Source: Algoriphagus locisalis (GTDB lineage Bacteria > Bacteroidota > Bacteroidia > Cytophagales > Cyclobacteriaceae). Taken from it: a stretch of DNA of 64,000 nt. Each line of letters begins with the position of its first letter. The stretch's first letter is position 1. Below the pieces are notes generated by a model. The model saw only the letters and a program-made list of their open reading frames with translations, did not search any database and was not told where the DNA came from. The stretch lies in assembly GCF_900116615.1 (NCBI RefSeq), contig NZ_FPBF01000002.1, positions 855,807 through 919,806 on the forward strand, written 5' to 3'. Position numbers and translations under genes: made by a program. This document shows positions 52,143 to 61,396 of this stretch, piece by piece.

Positions 52143-52481
52143 ATGCAAACGATTGACTTCAAAGATTTTGACAAAATAGAATTGCGCATCGGAACAATTC
52201 TGCGGGTGGAACACTTTGAAAAAGCAAAAAAACCTGCTTATAAAATTTGGGTGGATCTAGGAGAAAAGTATGGTGTCAAAAAATCTTCCGCCCAAGTCAC
52301 AGCGCATTATTCGCCAGAAAACTTGATAGGGCGACAAGTGGTCTGTGTGTGCAATTTTCCTCCACGACAGATCGCTGATTTTATGTCAGAGATTTTGATC
52401 ACCGGGTTCAGTGACGATGAGGGAAATATTGTGTTGACTTCCGTGGAAAGGCCAGTGCCAAATGGAGCAAAACTACATTAG
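52143..52481 (+). CDS. csaA: CsaA-like tRNA-binding-domain protein
   Basis: 112-residue protein made of one OB-fold EMAP/tRNA-binding domain: FDKIELRIGTILRVEHFEKA, YKIWVDLGEKYGVKKSSAQ, and the dimer motif VCVCNFPPRQIADFMSE. This is the CsaA layout; characterised CsaA is a dimer with tRNA-binding and suggested chaperone/secretion roles. ATG 52143 gives the normal family length; a longer frame adds a basic run. Its stop overlaps the convergent NAD(P)-binding gene by four bases. Confidence 0.93.
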   Translation: MQTIDFKDFDKIELRIGTILRVEHFEKAKKPAYKIWVDLGEKYGVKKSSAQVTAHYSPENLIGRQVVCVCNFPPRQIADFMSEILITGFSDDEGNIVLTSVERPVPNGAKLH

Positions 52482-53302
52482 GTAATTTTAAAATATGGGA
52501 AGTCTAGGGGGTTTGGAAAATCAAACTCAAAACCAGTTTCAAGAATCTTGTGACCTGATACTAAGCGATCATTCCCTAAAGCTGCATTCTGATAACTTTT
52601 TGGGCCTTCTAAGCCAAGATCTTGCACATTACGCTCATAGATGTCTTTTCTTAGTGCATGAGTAGGAGCGACACCATTATACGTCTCATTCCAGAGTTCT
52701 TTTTCAATAATCCAAGCCAGCATCCTAGCAGCATCATTTCTATAGATAAAATTCACACGGGTATTACCATTTACATTTTCTTTACCTGCCACATATTTAC
52801 CTGGAATTCTATCATCTCCAAGTAGTCCGCCGAATCTTACAATGGTAAGATTATTCAGTCCCTTGAAAGTATTTTCTCCCTTCAACAGGGTGATATTCCC
52901 TGTATTTTCAGATACGATCTCTTCAATTTCAGTATAGGCCTCTGCTCTATTTTGCTCAGGATAAATGCCCGTACTGGACACAAAAATTACTTTCTTGATG
53001 CTCGATTGATCGACCATACTTCTAAGAAATTTCAATTGCTCCAAGTAAACTTGCCCATCCGTGGTCCGGGATCGTGGAGGAATATTTATGACAAGGACTT
53101 CACTTGTAAACAGTTCCTGAAAGCCCTTTCCCTGAGGAAAAGGAGCAAGTGAAAATTGGATAGCATTTATGTTTTGCTCTTTGAGCTTTGCTTGCTTTTC
53201 GGCCGTGGTAGTGCTTCCCACTACTTCATACCCTTTTTCCTGAAGCACGTACGCCAAAGGCAAGCCAATCCAGCCTAGGCCTATAATAGATACTTTTGTC
53301 AT
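52478..53302 (-). CDS. NAD(P)-binding epimerase-like protein (YeeZ type)
   Basis: 274-residue SDR/NAD-dependent epimerase relative. The Rossmann GLGWIGLPLAYVLQEKG motif is at residues ~8-24, with VIFVSSTGIYP and a short atypical active site. The catalytic YxxxK of classical SDRs is not evident: after TGIYPEQNRAEAYTEIEEI no Lys follows at +4. So it may act on a sugar nucleotide or only bind a nucleotide, as proposed for YeeZ-like proteins. Convergent with csaA, overlapping by four bases. Confidence 0.86.
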   Translation of the reverse strand: MTKVSIIGLGWIGLPLAYVLQEKGYEVVGSTTTAEKQAKLKEQNINAIQFSLAPFPQGKGFQELFTSEVLVINIPPRSRTTDGQVYLEQLKFLRSMVDQSSIKKVIFVSSTGIYPEQNRAEAYTEIEEIVSENTGNITLLKGENTFKGLNNLTIVRFGGLLGDDRIPGKYVAGKENVNGNTRVNFIYRNDAARMLAWIIEKELWNETYNGVAPTHALRKDIYERNVQDLGLEGPKSYQNAALGNDRLVSGHKILETGFEFDFPNPLDFPYFKIT

Positions 53303-53310
53303 CGAAAATT

Positions 53311-53344
53311 AAAAGAAAAAACCTCTCAGAAATCTGAGAGGTTT
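53311..53344 (-). terminator. terminator of the fatty-acid-hydroxylase-type gene
   Basis: Twelve-bp stem AAACCTCTCAGA (53319-53330) and TCTGAGAGGTTT (53333-53344), two-base loop, followed on the minus strand by a T-rich tract. Confidence 0.85.
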
Positions 53345-53351
53345 GTGATTG

Positions 53352-53978
53352 TTAGTCTTTTTTAGGGATCGTACCCAGCAGATAATCCCACAAAGGAGTA
53401 CTCACTCCAAACGCTACATCAGGATCCTTGTAATGGTGAATCGCATGATGTACCCATAGGACTTTCATGAAATTCTTTGGCGGTTGCATCGCATGCACCA
53501 AGTAGTGAATCCCAAGATATAAAGCGTATCCCAACAAGAAACCTGGCAAGAAATAGTAAGCCAAATCTCCCATGGTCAATTTGAATATCAAGTAGAGTAT
53601 AGCGGCATAGGCAGCACTCACGAACGGAGGCATCGCCAGTCTGTACTTATCCTTAGGATAATCATGGTGCACCCCGTGTACAGTGTATTGCAATTTATCC
53701 TTGATGGGAGTGTTTGGCTCCATGTGGAAAAAATGCTTGTGCATCATATATTCCACCAAAGTGAAACCTATATAGCCTACCACAAATAGTAGGACCGCTG
53801 TTCCAATTCCAACAGAAGTTTTCTCAATACCAAAATATATAGAAACACCACCCAATAGGATAAAAATCGCAATTGGCATCCATATCGGTGTCCGGGTTAA
53901 TCTTTCAAGAATAGGGTTGGTGAACATCTGGGCTGTGCCAAAGTTGTCCGGCTTATCCAATCTTCCGATCTTTTTCAT
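53352..53978 (-). CDS. fatty acid hydroxylase/sterol desaturase superfamily protein
   Basis: Integral membrane di-iron hydroxylase of 208 residues with about four membrane segments. The eight-histidine pattern is visible as HKHFFH, HGVHHDYP, HYLVHAM and WVHHAIHHYKDPD. The fold includes fatty-acid 2-hydroxylases. Bacteroidota make sphingolipids with hydroxylated acyl chains, so 2-hydroxylation of a lipid acyl group is the best guess. A TATCTTTG promoter-like element is at 54035-54042 (minus). Followed by a good terminator. Confidence 0.9.
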   Translation of the reverse strand: MKKIGRLDKPDNFGTAQMFTNPILERLTRTPIWMPIAIFILLGGVSIYFGIEKTSVGIGTAVLLFVVGYIGFTLVEYMMHKHFFHMEPNTPIKDKLQYTVHGVHHDYPKDKYRLAMPPFVSAAYAAILYLIFKLTMGDLAYYFLPGFLLGYALYLGIHYLVHAMQPPKNFMKVLWVHHAIHHYKDPDVAFGVSTPLWDYLLGTIPKKD

Positions 53979-54034
53979 ACGCTACTGATTCTAATTTTAC
54001 TAAACTTTCTGAGACTCAATTAAGAATCCACTTG

Positions 54035-54042
54035 CAAAGATA
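54035..54042 (-). promoter_or_regulatory. putative promoter -7 element for the fatty-acid-hydroxylase-type gene
   Basis: Minus-strand TATCTTTG, 57 bases before the ATG at 53978. No -33 TTG at the expected spacing. Confidence 0.4.
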
Positions 54043-54095
54043 ATCCAAAACGGTCTTTTGTCACTGAGATTTTAATGACAATAATCAGTTTTTAA

Positions 54096-55232
54096 TTAAA
54101 TCTGTGCCATTGTTGATTCTATGGTCTTCTGATAATAAGAGACATAAAGAGGTAAAATATTGGAAATATCGAACTCCTTAGCTCTTGCAAGGGCATTTTT
54201 CTTAAATGTCGGAAGATTTGCATCATCCAAAATATAAAGTGCTTTTTCCTTCATGTATGGAATATCCCCGATTTTTGAGACGAAGCCTGTGACACCATCG
54301 ATATTCAGTTCGGGAATACCTCCAGCATCAGAAGTGAGTATAGGCACTTCACAGGCCATTGCTTCCAGGGCGGCTAAGCCAAAACTCTCCTTCTCAGAAG
54401 GCATCAAAAACAAATCTGCAACAGAAAGAACCTCCTCTACAGCATCCAACTTCCCTAGAAAACGAACATCATCACAAGTGCCTAATTCACGGCAAAGTCG
54501 CTCCATTTTATCACGCTCTGGTCCATCTCCTACTAACAGCAATTTGGCAGGAATCTCTTTTCTTACTTCGTAAAACACTCTAATGACATCCTCTACCCGC
54601 TTTACTTTTCTAAAATTGGACGTGTGCACCAAGAGCTTTTCTCCATTCGGACAAATCGCCAATTTGAAATGTTCTTTCTTCTGGCGTTTGAACCTTTCCA
54701 GATCAATGAAATTTGGAATTACTTCGATTTCACGCTGAATATCAAAGAAACCATAGGTCTCTTTTCTTAAATCCTCAGAAACCGCTGTCACTCCGTCCGA
54801 CTGATTGATGCTGAAGGTCACTACCGGTTCATAACTCGGGTCTTTGCCTACCAACGTAATATCTGTCCCATGAAGTGTGGTAACTACAGGAATTTGTATT
54901 CCTTGAGTTTTGAGAATTTGCTTAGCCATGTACGCGGCAGACGCATGCGGAATGGCATAATGAACGTGAAGCAAATCCAGTTTTTCATATTTCACTACAC
55001 TCACCATTTTACTGGCTAGTGCCAACTCATATGGTGCATGCTCAAAAAGAGGATAACTTTTAATATCCACTTCATGGTAATATAGATTTTCGCTAAAAAA
55101 ATCTAGGCGGGTGGGCTGCTTGTAGGTGATGAAGTGAACTTCATGACCGATTTTCGCAAGACCTTTTCCTAGTTCTGTTGCTACTACACCACTACCTCCA
55201 AAGGTCGGGTAGCAAACAATACCTATCTTCAT
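54096..55232 (-). CDS. bshA: N-acetyl-alpha-D-glucosaminyl L-malate synthase
   Basis: First enzyme of bacillithiol synthesis, transferring GlcNAc from UDP-GlcNAc to L-malate. The GT4 sequence is very close to BshA: KIGIVCYPTFGGSGVVATEL at the start, LHVHYAIPHASAAYMAK, TTLHGTDITLVG, LVHTSNFRKVKRV, and the UDP-binding SEKESFGLAALEAMACEVP. Length 378. ATG 55232 is the family start; the longer frame is untypical. bshB and bshC are not adjacent, which is common in this phylum. Bacillithiol is the main thiol in many Bacteroidota and Firmicutes. Confidence 0.96.
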   Translation of the reverse strand: MKIGIVCYPTFGGSGVVATELGKGLAKIGHEVHFITYKQPTRLDFFSENLYYHEVDIKSYPLFEHAPYELALASKMVSVVKYEKLDLLHVHYAIPHASAAYMAKQILKTQGIQIPVVTTLHGTDITLVGKDPSYEPVVTFSINQSDGVTAVSEDLRKETYGFFDIQREIEVIPNFIDLERFKRQKKEHFKLAICPNGEKLLVHTSNFRKVKRVEDVIRVFYEVRKEIPAKLLLVGDGPERDKMERLCRELGTCDDVRFLGKLDAVEEVLSVADLFLMPSEKESFGLAALEAMACEVPILTSDAGGIPELNIDGVTGFVSKIGDIPYMKEKALYILDDANLPTFKKNALARAKEFDISNILPLYVSYYQKTIESTMAQI

Positions 55233-55387
55233 AATTTCGTTGGGCTGGTTATTTAACCTGATTTTTAACACGCATTAACCCCTCTTTTGTTCAAAATGGA
55301 TGTTAATTAAGCAATTAATAAAGAATTTTAAGCGAAAAGGGCTGAAAACCAAGCGTTTTGGAATTTTAATTCTTACTTGCAAAAATC

Positions 55388-55427
55388 AAAAAACCCTTTG
55401 GAACACAAATTTTCCAAAGGGTTTTTT
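55388..55427 (-). terminator. terminator of the fucosidase-sulfatase-GMC operon
   Basis: Stem AAAAAACCCTTTGGAA (55388-55403) and TTCCAAAGGGTTTTTT (55412-55427), with a T-rich minus-strand continuation. It ends the four-gene minus-strand operon. Confidence 0.9.
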
Positions 55428-55447
55428 CTAATCAACTGGCTACTGAA

Positions 55448-57166
55448 TTAGCCTTTTTTGCTCTCACTAACCGCATGATGTGCTGCTCTGGCAGCAAAAG
55501 CCATGTAAGTCAATGTAGGGTTTTGAGTGGAAGTAGAAGTCATACAAGCTCCATCAGTCACATACACATTTGGTACTGCATGCAGTTGATGATTGCCATT
55601 GAGCATGGAAGTTTTCGGATCTTTTCCCATGCGAACCCCGCCCATCTCATGAATGTCCAAACCAGGCGTTCTATGGTCATCATTGACTCTGATGTCAGTA
55701 AACCCTGCTTTCGCAAACATTTCAGAAACCTGCTCCTGATAGTCCAAAATCATTTTCTCGTCATTATCATCGTAGGACACATTGAATTTCAAGGTTGGAA
55801 GACCATATGGGTCAAGCTTGTCCTTGTCCAAAGCAATGTAGTTTGACTCTTTAGGAATAGTCTCTCCCATCATGTGCGAGCCTACTCTCCAAGGACCATC
55901 TGGTGGAGTTGGGTTTAGCATGTTATTTTTCAAATCCATCCCAACTCTAGCATCAGCCACATATCCACCTCCACGATATGCACTAAATCCTCCCGCATAG
56001 CCCCGAAGGAAATCGGTTTCCTGCTTTTTCACATTTCTGAAGCGCGGAATGTAGCCACTCGTAGGTCTGCCGCCAGAAGTGGTATATTCCATAAATCCTT
56101 CATAAGAACCATTTACCTGTGCCCGGTAATTATGGAAAGCAAAGTATTTACCCAAAACTCCACTGTCATTCCCTAATCCATTCGGGAATCTGGAAGAAGT
56201 AGAATTCATTAATATGGCGTTGGAATTGATCGCAGCGGCATTTACAAATATTACGTCGGCGTAAAACTCTTCCATTTCCTTGGTATGTGCATCAATCACT
56301 CGTACACCCGTTGCTTTTCCTTTTTCCTCATCGTAAATAATGGAATGAACTACCGAATCTGGTCTTAAGGTCACATTCCCACTTTTCAACGCCCAAGGAA
56401 TCGTAGAGGAATTACTGCTGAAATATCCTCCAAAAGGGCAGCCGCGCTGGCAAAGGTTTCTATTTTGACAGAAAGCACGGCCTTGTGCAGTAAACTGCTC
56501 ATGAGGTCCGTTGATGTGTGCACAGCGAGCTGAAATCATGTGACGATCTCCTCCATAGGTTTCCTTTAGTTTTTGAGCAAAATGCTTCTCTACAATATTC
56601 AGCTCATAACCAGGCAGAAATTCTCCATCGGGCAAGGTATCTAGTCCATCAAGGTTTCCTGAAACACCAGCAAATTTCTCCACATGGCTGTACCATGGCG
56701 CAATATCCTTGTAGCGAATCGGCCAATCGACAGCAAAACCATCTCGTGCCGGACCTTCGAAATCATAATCTGACCAGCGCTGCACCTGTCTAGCCCAAAG
56801 AAGTGATTTTCCTCCTACCTGATACCCTTTGATCCAGTCAAATGGTTTCTCCTGGATGTATGGCTGTTCAGCATCTTTAGCAAAAAAGTGCTCTGAGTCC
56901 TCCCCAAAGGCATAACACTTGGATACAATTGGGTTTTCGTCCAATACTTTTTGAGGTAGTTTTCCTCTATGTTTGAATTCATAGGGAAGCATATTCGTGG
57001 TCGGATAATCCTTGATATGCTTTACGTCTCTTCCTCTTTCGAGCAGAAGAGTCTTCACTCCCAAATCACCAAATTCTTTTGCAGCCCATCCACCACTGGC
57101 TCCGGAACCTACTACTATCGCTTGATAGGTCCGTTCTTGTTTGTTTCTGATATTCAGATTAGCCAT
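55448..57166 (-). CDS. GMC family oxidoreductase
   Basis: FAD-dependent alcohol or sugar dehydrogenase of 572 residues. Dinucleotide-binding VGSGASGGWAA (residues 19-29), the large Cys-rich insert (FCQNRNLCQRGC), and the C-terminal catalytic region with HEMGGVRMG and NPTLTYMAF. Without a signal of its own, it is probably exported by piggy-back with the Tat-signal subunit encoded just upstream, whose gene overlaps by 8 bases. Such pairs act as glucoside/gluconate dehydrogenases delivering electrons to a cytochrome; the substrate here is unknown. Confidence 0.93.
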   Translation of the reverse strand: MANLNIRNKQERTYQAIVVGSGASGGWAAKEFGDLGVKTLLLERGRDVKHIKDYPTTNMLPYEFKHRGKLPQKVLDENPIVSKCYAFGEDSEHFFAKDAEQPYIQEKPFDWIKGYQVGGKSLLWARQVQRWSDYDFEGPARDGFAVDWPIRYKDIAPWYSHVEKFAGVSGNLDGLDTLPDGEFLPGYELNIVEKHFAQKLKETYGGDRHMISARCAHINGPHEQFTAQGRAFCQNRNLCQRGCPFGGYFSSNSSTIPWALKSGNVTLRPDSVVHSIIYDEEKGKATGVRVIDAHTKEMEEFYADVIFVNAAAINSNAILMNSTSSRFPNGLGNDSGVLGKYFAFHNYRAQVNGSYEGFMEYTTSGGRPTSGYIPRFRNVKKQETDFLRGYAGGFSAYRGGGYVADARVGMDLKNNMLNPTPPDGPWRVGSHMMGETIPKESNYIALDKDKLDPYGLPTLKFNVSYDDNDEKMILDYQEQVSEMFAKAGFTDIRVNDDHRTPGLDIHEMGGVRMGKDPKTSMLNGNHQLHAVPNVYVTDGACMTSTSTQNPTLTYMAFAARAAHHAVSESKKG

Positions 57167-57731
57167 TGATTCTAGGTTTTTGAGTTTCTGAGATTAATGC
57201 CGCTCCGTTGTAAGGGCCAGGGATCAGAGAATAAGGAATAATTTCTGTCTGAATGTACTCGGAGGCCATATAGCCTTGCATAGTGAGTCGTTTAGTCGTA
57301 TTCAAGAAATACATGATTGCTCGGTCCTTTTCTTCTTCAGGAGTTTCTGCAGGCTTCAGATCAATACCGGCTTGGATAAGATCCTCTTTCTCTTTGGCAG
57401 TTAGTTTATCATACTTCTTGCCTGCCTTATTTTTTGCATAATCTGGAAAAGCTGCCAAGCCTGAGCTAAAAAGCATCTGATTTTCAGAAGTCATGCAATC
57501 ATTCACCATCACGAGAATAAAGTCAGGAACCTCCAACTCTAGTGCGCCTTTGAGCTCTCCTGCTGGAATAATTGTATTGGAAATGTCTCCCAAAAGCTGC
57601 TTTTGTGATGCAGTTACTTTGAGATTTTCATATGCTGCTAGGATATCATCTGAGCTGAAATCACAGGAAGGAATAAGGGCAAGTCCTCCGGAAATCAGCG
57701 CGAGATGCCTAAGGGCTATTCGTCTGTTCAT
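57159..57731 (-). CDS. gluconate 2-dehydrogenase subunit 3-like protein
   Basis: 190 residues, PF13618 family. Twin-arginine type signal (MNRRIALRHLALISGG) running into a lipobox-like LIPSC (Cys23). It serves as the 'hitch-hiker' subunit that carries and stabilises a signal-less GMC flavoprotein in the periplasm. The conserved core GDISNTIIPAGELKGALELE is present. Overlaps the GMC gene by 8 bases; 55 bases after the sulfatase gene. Confidence 0.92.
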   Translation of the reverse strand: MNRRIALRHLALISGGLALIPSCDFSSDDILAAYENLKVTASQKQLLGDISNTIIPAGELKGALELEVPDFILVMVNDCMTSENQMLFSSGLAAFPDYAKNKAGKKYDKLTAKEKEDLIQAGIDLKPAETPEEEKDRAIMYFLNTTKRLTMQGYMASEYIQTEIIPYSLIPGPYNGAALISETQKPRING

Positions 57732-57786
57732 TTATTCAATAGGTTTTGGGTCCTAAAACTTGGCTTGAATCTAGCCAAATCAAAGA

Positions 57787-59205
57787 TTAATTACCACTTA
57801 ATTTTGATCTGCTGTCCATTACGCCTTTTAACCAATCCTCATGAAGCATTAGTAATTCTGCAGTAACCTCAGGATGCTCCATTTTTAGATTCTTCGATTC
57901 AGTACTATCCTGAGATAAGTTGACTAAGTAAAGATCATCCGCTTCAGTAAATTTCAATTTATTGGCAGGATCTCGAGGGTTGCCAAGAAGTTTCCAAGGG
58001 CCTTTCCGAACTGCCCAAGAGTTAGTGCTGACTTCTGGATTTCCAGTTGCCCAATGCATCACATCATGTCCGGAAGCTTCATTATCGTAGATCACATCTC
58101 TCAAACTAATGCCATCCATATCGGTTGCATTCGGCAAATCTACCCCAGTAAGGTCGGCTAGCGTTGGGAACCAATCCACACTTCCAGCCCATTGGTTTCT
58201 TACCTCTCCTTTTGGAAGTTCTCCACCTGGCCAAGAAATTATCGCTGGAACACGAATCCCTCCTTCCAGCATACTGAACTTAGCTCCATTGAATGGTCCT
58301 GCATTTCCTCCACCAAAATATGCACGTTCCTCTGTGCTATGTCCATGATCGGATTGGAATACAATGATCGTATTATCCAACTGGCCAGTTTGCTCCAAAT
58401 GATCCAAAACATTTCCTACCAATTCATCCAAGGTGGAAATAAAAGCCGCATACTCTCTGCGAGGACTTGGTAAATCCTTGTAATGCTCCAACCAACTTGG
58501 TCTGCCTTGATAAGGATAATGCGGCATATTGATCGCCCAATAGATAAAAAATGGATTTGCAGATGGTTGAGTAAAGGCTTTAACTTCCTCCACCATCAAG
58601 TCACCAAAGAATTCTCCTGGTCTATAGATCTCCTTTTCATTTTGATACAAATCATGCAGGTTTGGACCACTCCAGAAGAAATAATGGGAGTAATTGTCTA
58701 TACAACCCCTTTGATGCCCAAAGAAATAATCAAAGCCCTGTCCGTTTGGAAGCTTCTCTGGTGTATGTCCCAAATGCCATTTACCGATAGATGCTGTCCT
58801 ATAACCTGCCGGCTTAAACAACTCTGCGATAGTAATCTGCTCGGTTGGCATGCCTGACTTACCCTCTGGATCATGATCAGGTATGTCCACATTCCCGTAT
58901 AGCCCTGCATTATAATTATATCTGCCTGTCAAAAGCCCTGCTCGGGAAGGTGAGCAAACTGGAGCCACGGCATAGAATTGCGTAAAGCGAACACCCGATG
59001 CTGCCAATCGATCTAGATTTGGGGTAGATAAATCCGTTGAACCGTAGCTATTCAAATCCAGCGTGCCTTGGTCATCCGATAGGATTACAATGACATTAGG
59101 TTTAGTAGGCTTAGAGGAAGTAGCTTGTTTTTCCTCTTGAGTACATGATGCAACTAATAGGGCTGCGCCCAAAATTAGAGCTAATTGGGATTTCATGGTT
59201 TTCAA
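57787..59205 (-). CDS. S1-family sulfatase lipoprotein (Cys type)
   Basis: Arylsulfatase-fold enzyme of 472 residues anchored by a lipobox (LVASC, Cys21). The formylglycine site is CSPSR with Cys84 in APVCSPSRAGLLTGR, so it needs FGE or anaerobic sulfatase maturation. Metal site Asp44/Asp45 (LSDDQG), and QSDHGHSTEE for the second metal half. It removes sulfate from a sulfated sugar, here probably in partnership with the fucosidase whose gene ends 10 bases upstream. The exact substrate is unknown. Confidence 0.95.
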   Translation of the reverse strand: MKTMKSQLALILGAALLVASCTQEEKQATSSKPTKPNVIVILSDDQGTLDLNSYGSTDLSTPNLDRLAASGVRFTQFYAVAPVCSPSRAGLLTGRYNYNAGLYGNVDIPDHDPEGKSGMPTEQITIAELFKPAGYRTASIGKWHLGHTPEKLPNGQGFDYFFGHQRGCIDNYSHYFFWSGPNLHDLYQNEKEIYRPGEFFGDLMVEEVKAFTQPSANPFFIYWAINMPHYPYQGRPSWLEHYKDLPSPRREYAAFISTLDELVGNVLDHLEQTGQLDNTIIVFQSDHGHSTEERAYFGGGNAGPFNGAKFSMLEGGIRVPAIISWPGGELPKGEVRNQWAGSVDWFPTLADLTGVDLPNATDMDGISLRDVIYDNEASGHDVMHWATGNPEVSTNSWAVRKGPWKLLGNPRDPANKLKFTEADDLYLVNLSQDSTESKNLKMEHPEVTAELLMLHEDWLKGVMDSRSKLSGN

Positions 59206-59215
59206 CTTTCTAATA

Positions 59216-61264
59216 TTATTTTGTCAAAACTCCCACTTCCGCAAAAGTCGCAGGGTTTCCATCTGCTGTCTTGATTGCTTTCAATCGAATGAAACGAGCA
59301 TTTACTTCGTCAAAACGGATGATTTGCTCGATGGGACTATTGACAATGTTTGAGAATTCACCAGAAGCTACTTGTATCCAGGATTTTCCATCGGGACTAA
59401 CTTCAAACACATAATTGGTGATAAATCCACTTGGATATCTAGCCTGCATTGGCATATAGGTAAAGCCTTTCAGAAACACATTTTCTCCCAAATCTACGGT
59501 GACACTATTGTCTTCACTCGTGAAATAAGACCCAGCTTTTTCATCTAGTGCCAAAGCAGATTTTTCGGTAGCGCCAACCCATTTTGATTTTGCCAAATCA
59601 ACTTCAACGCGGAGTGGATCACTTTTCTTTCCAGACTCAGGATTTAGTGAAATGGCCTGCAAGGTGCTTGCTTTAGCTATGGAAAAAGGCGCTGAATATT
59701 TCTGACTTGCTGCGCTTGGCTCAGATCCATCCAATGTATAATAAACTTCCAATCCTTCATCCGGAGAGCTTAGTGTTACTTCTCCAGAGGTAGCTCTGGA
59801 ATAATTTGGCGGCAACAAGAGCTTAGGCGCATTGTAAATTCCTATTTCAGAAATAACAGGAATGTCCTTTCCATCCGTAAATCTTATCCGCACTTTGGCA
59901 GCAGTGACATCAGGGAATCGAAGAATCCTTTTATGTCCAACGGTAGTTGCTTCAGCTATTTTCTCCCAGTTTCCTTCAGCTTCTTTTTCCAATACAAACC
60001 CTTTCACCCGCTGCCCAAGAGGCGTGTATTCCTGAATTAAAAGTCGATTGAAAGTCATTTCTGTACCAAAATCAAGGGTAATCTCCCCAGTCTTTCCTCC
60101 ATCAGGAGTGGTCCAATAGGTCTCATAATTTCCATCCAATACATTTTCCACTTCATATCCAGCTCCTCTTTCCTTATTAGCACTGGCTCTTGCCTGTGGA
60201 GCTAAATTGTTAGAGAAATCCTCTTTCACTTTTTCCCCAAACTTCAAAATCGCCTCCACATCATTTTCATGAATCAACCCACGTGTGTCCACTGGGAAGT
60301 TGATCAGTAAAGAGCTATTTCTACCGATACTTTTATAGTAGATCTCTAATAGCTGCTGAAGCGACCTGACCTTATGGTCCTCATATTTATGATAATACCA
60401 TCCCGGGCGAATCGATACATCTGCTTCCGCTGGCACCCAATGTGTACCGTTTTCTTGACCAGTTGCGTATTTTTGCGGGTAATCTGGCATCCCAGCATAA
60501 ACAGAGTCCCGCATCAAATTTGACCAGGTGGTTTCGTAGGCAAAACCATGCTCATTTCCTACCCAACGAACATCAGGCCCGCCGTCGCTGAACATCATCG
60601 CTCCAGGTTGTAATTCACGAACAAGTTTGTAAGTATTCGGCCAATCGTAATAGGTTAATTTATCTACTTTTCGCGTCTCGTTTGCTCCTCCATAATACCC
60701 GTCACCGCCATTTGCACCATCAAACCATACTTCGAAAATATCCCCATAATTGGTAAGCAATTCGGTTAGTTGATTTCTCATGTAAGTGATGTATTCCGGC
60801 TTGCCATAGTCGGGATGATTTCTATCCCAAGGCGAATAATAAATCCCGAATTTCAAACCGTATTCCTTGCATGCTTCCGCTAGTTCTTTGATCAAATCAC
60901 CTTTTCCATCCTTCCAAGGGCTATTCTTGATAGAATGCTCTGTATAAGCCGAAGGCCAAAGCACGAATCCGTCATGATGCTTTGCCGTAATGATCAAGCC
61001 TTTCATTCCAGCTTCGGCGGCTACCTGCGCCCATTGTCTAGGTTGGAGATCTGTCGGATTGAACATCTCTGGTTTTTCATCACCAAACCCCCATTCTCTA
61101 TCAGAAAAGGTATTCATGTTGAAATGCACAAATCCATAATACTCCAATTCTTGCCAAGCGATCTGCTTTGCATCTGGGACTGGAAGAACTGGCGCGGGCG
61201 GGGCAACTTTTTCTTGACAGAAAGTAAGCGTAAGCAAAAGTGCTAACCAAAGTGAATTTTTCAT
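59216..61264 (-). CDS. GH29 alpha-L-fucosidase with two F5/8C (CBM32-like) domains
   Basis: Exported multidomain fucosidase, 682 residues. The signal has a lipobox-like LTFC (Cys16). The GH29 catalytic domain (about 30-345) has the nucleophile Asp182 in FEVWFDGANGG and AKHHDGFVLWPS. The layout after it is F5/8C (about 355-475), a CHB_HEX_C-like segment with YYTLDGSEPS (about 480-550), and a second F5/8C (about 555-680). This resembles the GH29 branch that cleaves alpha-1,3/4 linkages; linkage is inference. First gene of a minus-strand operon with the sulfatase. Confidence 0.94.
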   Translation of the reverse strand: MKNSLWLALLLTLTFCQEKVAPPAPVLPVPDAKQIAWQELEYYGFVHFNMNTFSDREWGFGDEKPEMFNPTDLQPRQWAQVAAEAGMKGLIITAKHHDGFVLWPSAYTEHSIKNSPWKDGKGDLIKELAEACKEYGLKFGIYYSPWDRNHPDYGKPEYITYMRNQLTELLTNYGDIFEVWFDGANGGDGYYGGANETRKVDKLTYYDWPNTYKLVRELQPGAMMFSDGGPDVRWVGNEHGFAYETTWSNLMRDSVYAGMPDYPQKYATGQENGTHWVPAEADVSIRPGWYYHKYEDHKVRSLQQLLEIYYKSIGRNSSLLINFPVDTRGLIHENDVEAILKFGEKVKEDFSNNLAPQARASANKERGAGYEVENVLDGNYETYWTTPDGGKTGEITLDFGTEMTFNRLLIQEYTPLGQRVKGFVLEKEAEGNWEKIAEATTVGHKRILRFPDVTAAKVRIRFTDGKDIPVISEIGIYNAPKLLLPPNYSRATSGEVTLSSPDEGLEVYYTLDGSEPSAASQKYSAPFSIAKASTLQAISLNPESGKKSDPLRVEVDLAKSKWVGATEKSALALDEKAGSYFTSEDNSVTVDLGENVFLKGFTYMPMQARYPSGFITNYVFEVSPDGKSWIQVASGEFSNIVNSPIEQIIRFDEVNARFIRLKAIKTADGNPATFAEVGVLTK

Positions 61265-61396
61265 AGGTGATTAATTAAGACAGAAAATTAGGGCTTTCGC
61301 CTCAATATTGAAAGAAGTATCTAAAGTAAAGACTTTAGAAATGACCTTTGGTGGAATGGCGGTGTTAAGTTCAATCGAAAGGTTTTAATTTGCGAG

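Noticed and set aside
54058..54081. Terminator after bshA
   Set aside because: TTGTCA/TGACAA stem is short with a long loop and no clear U tract.
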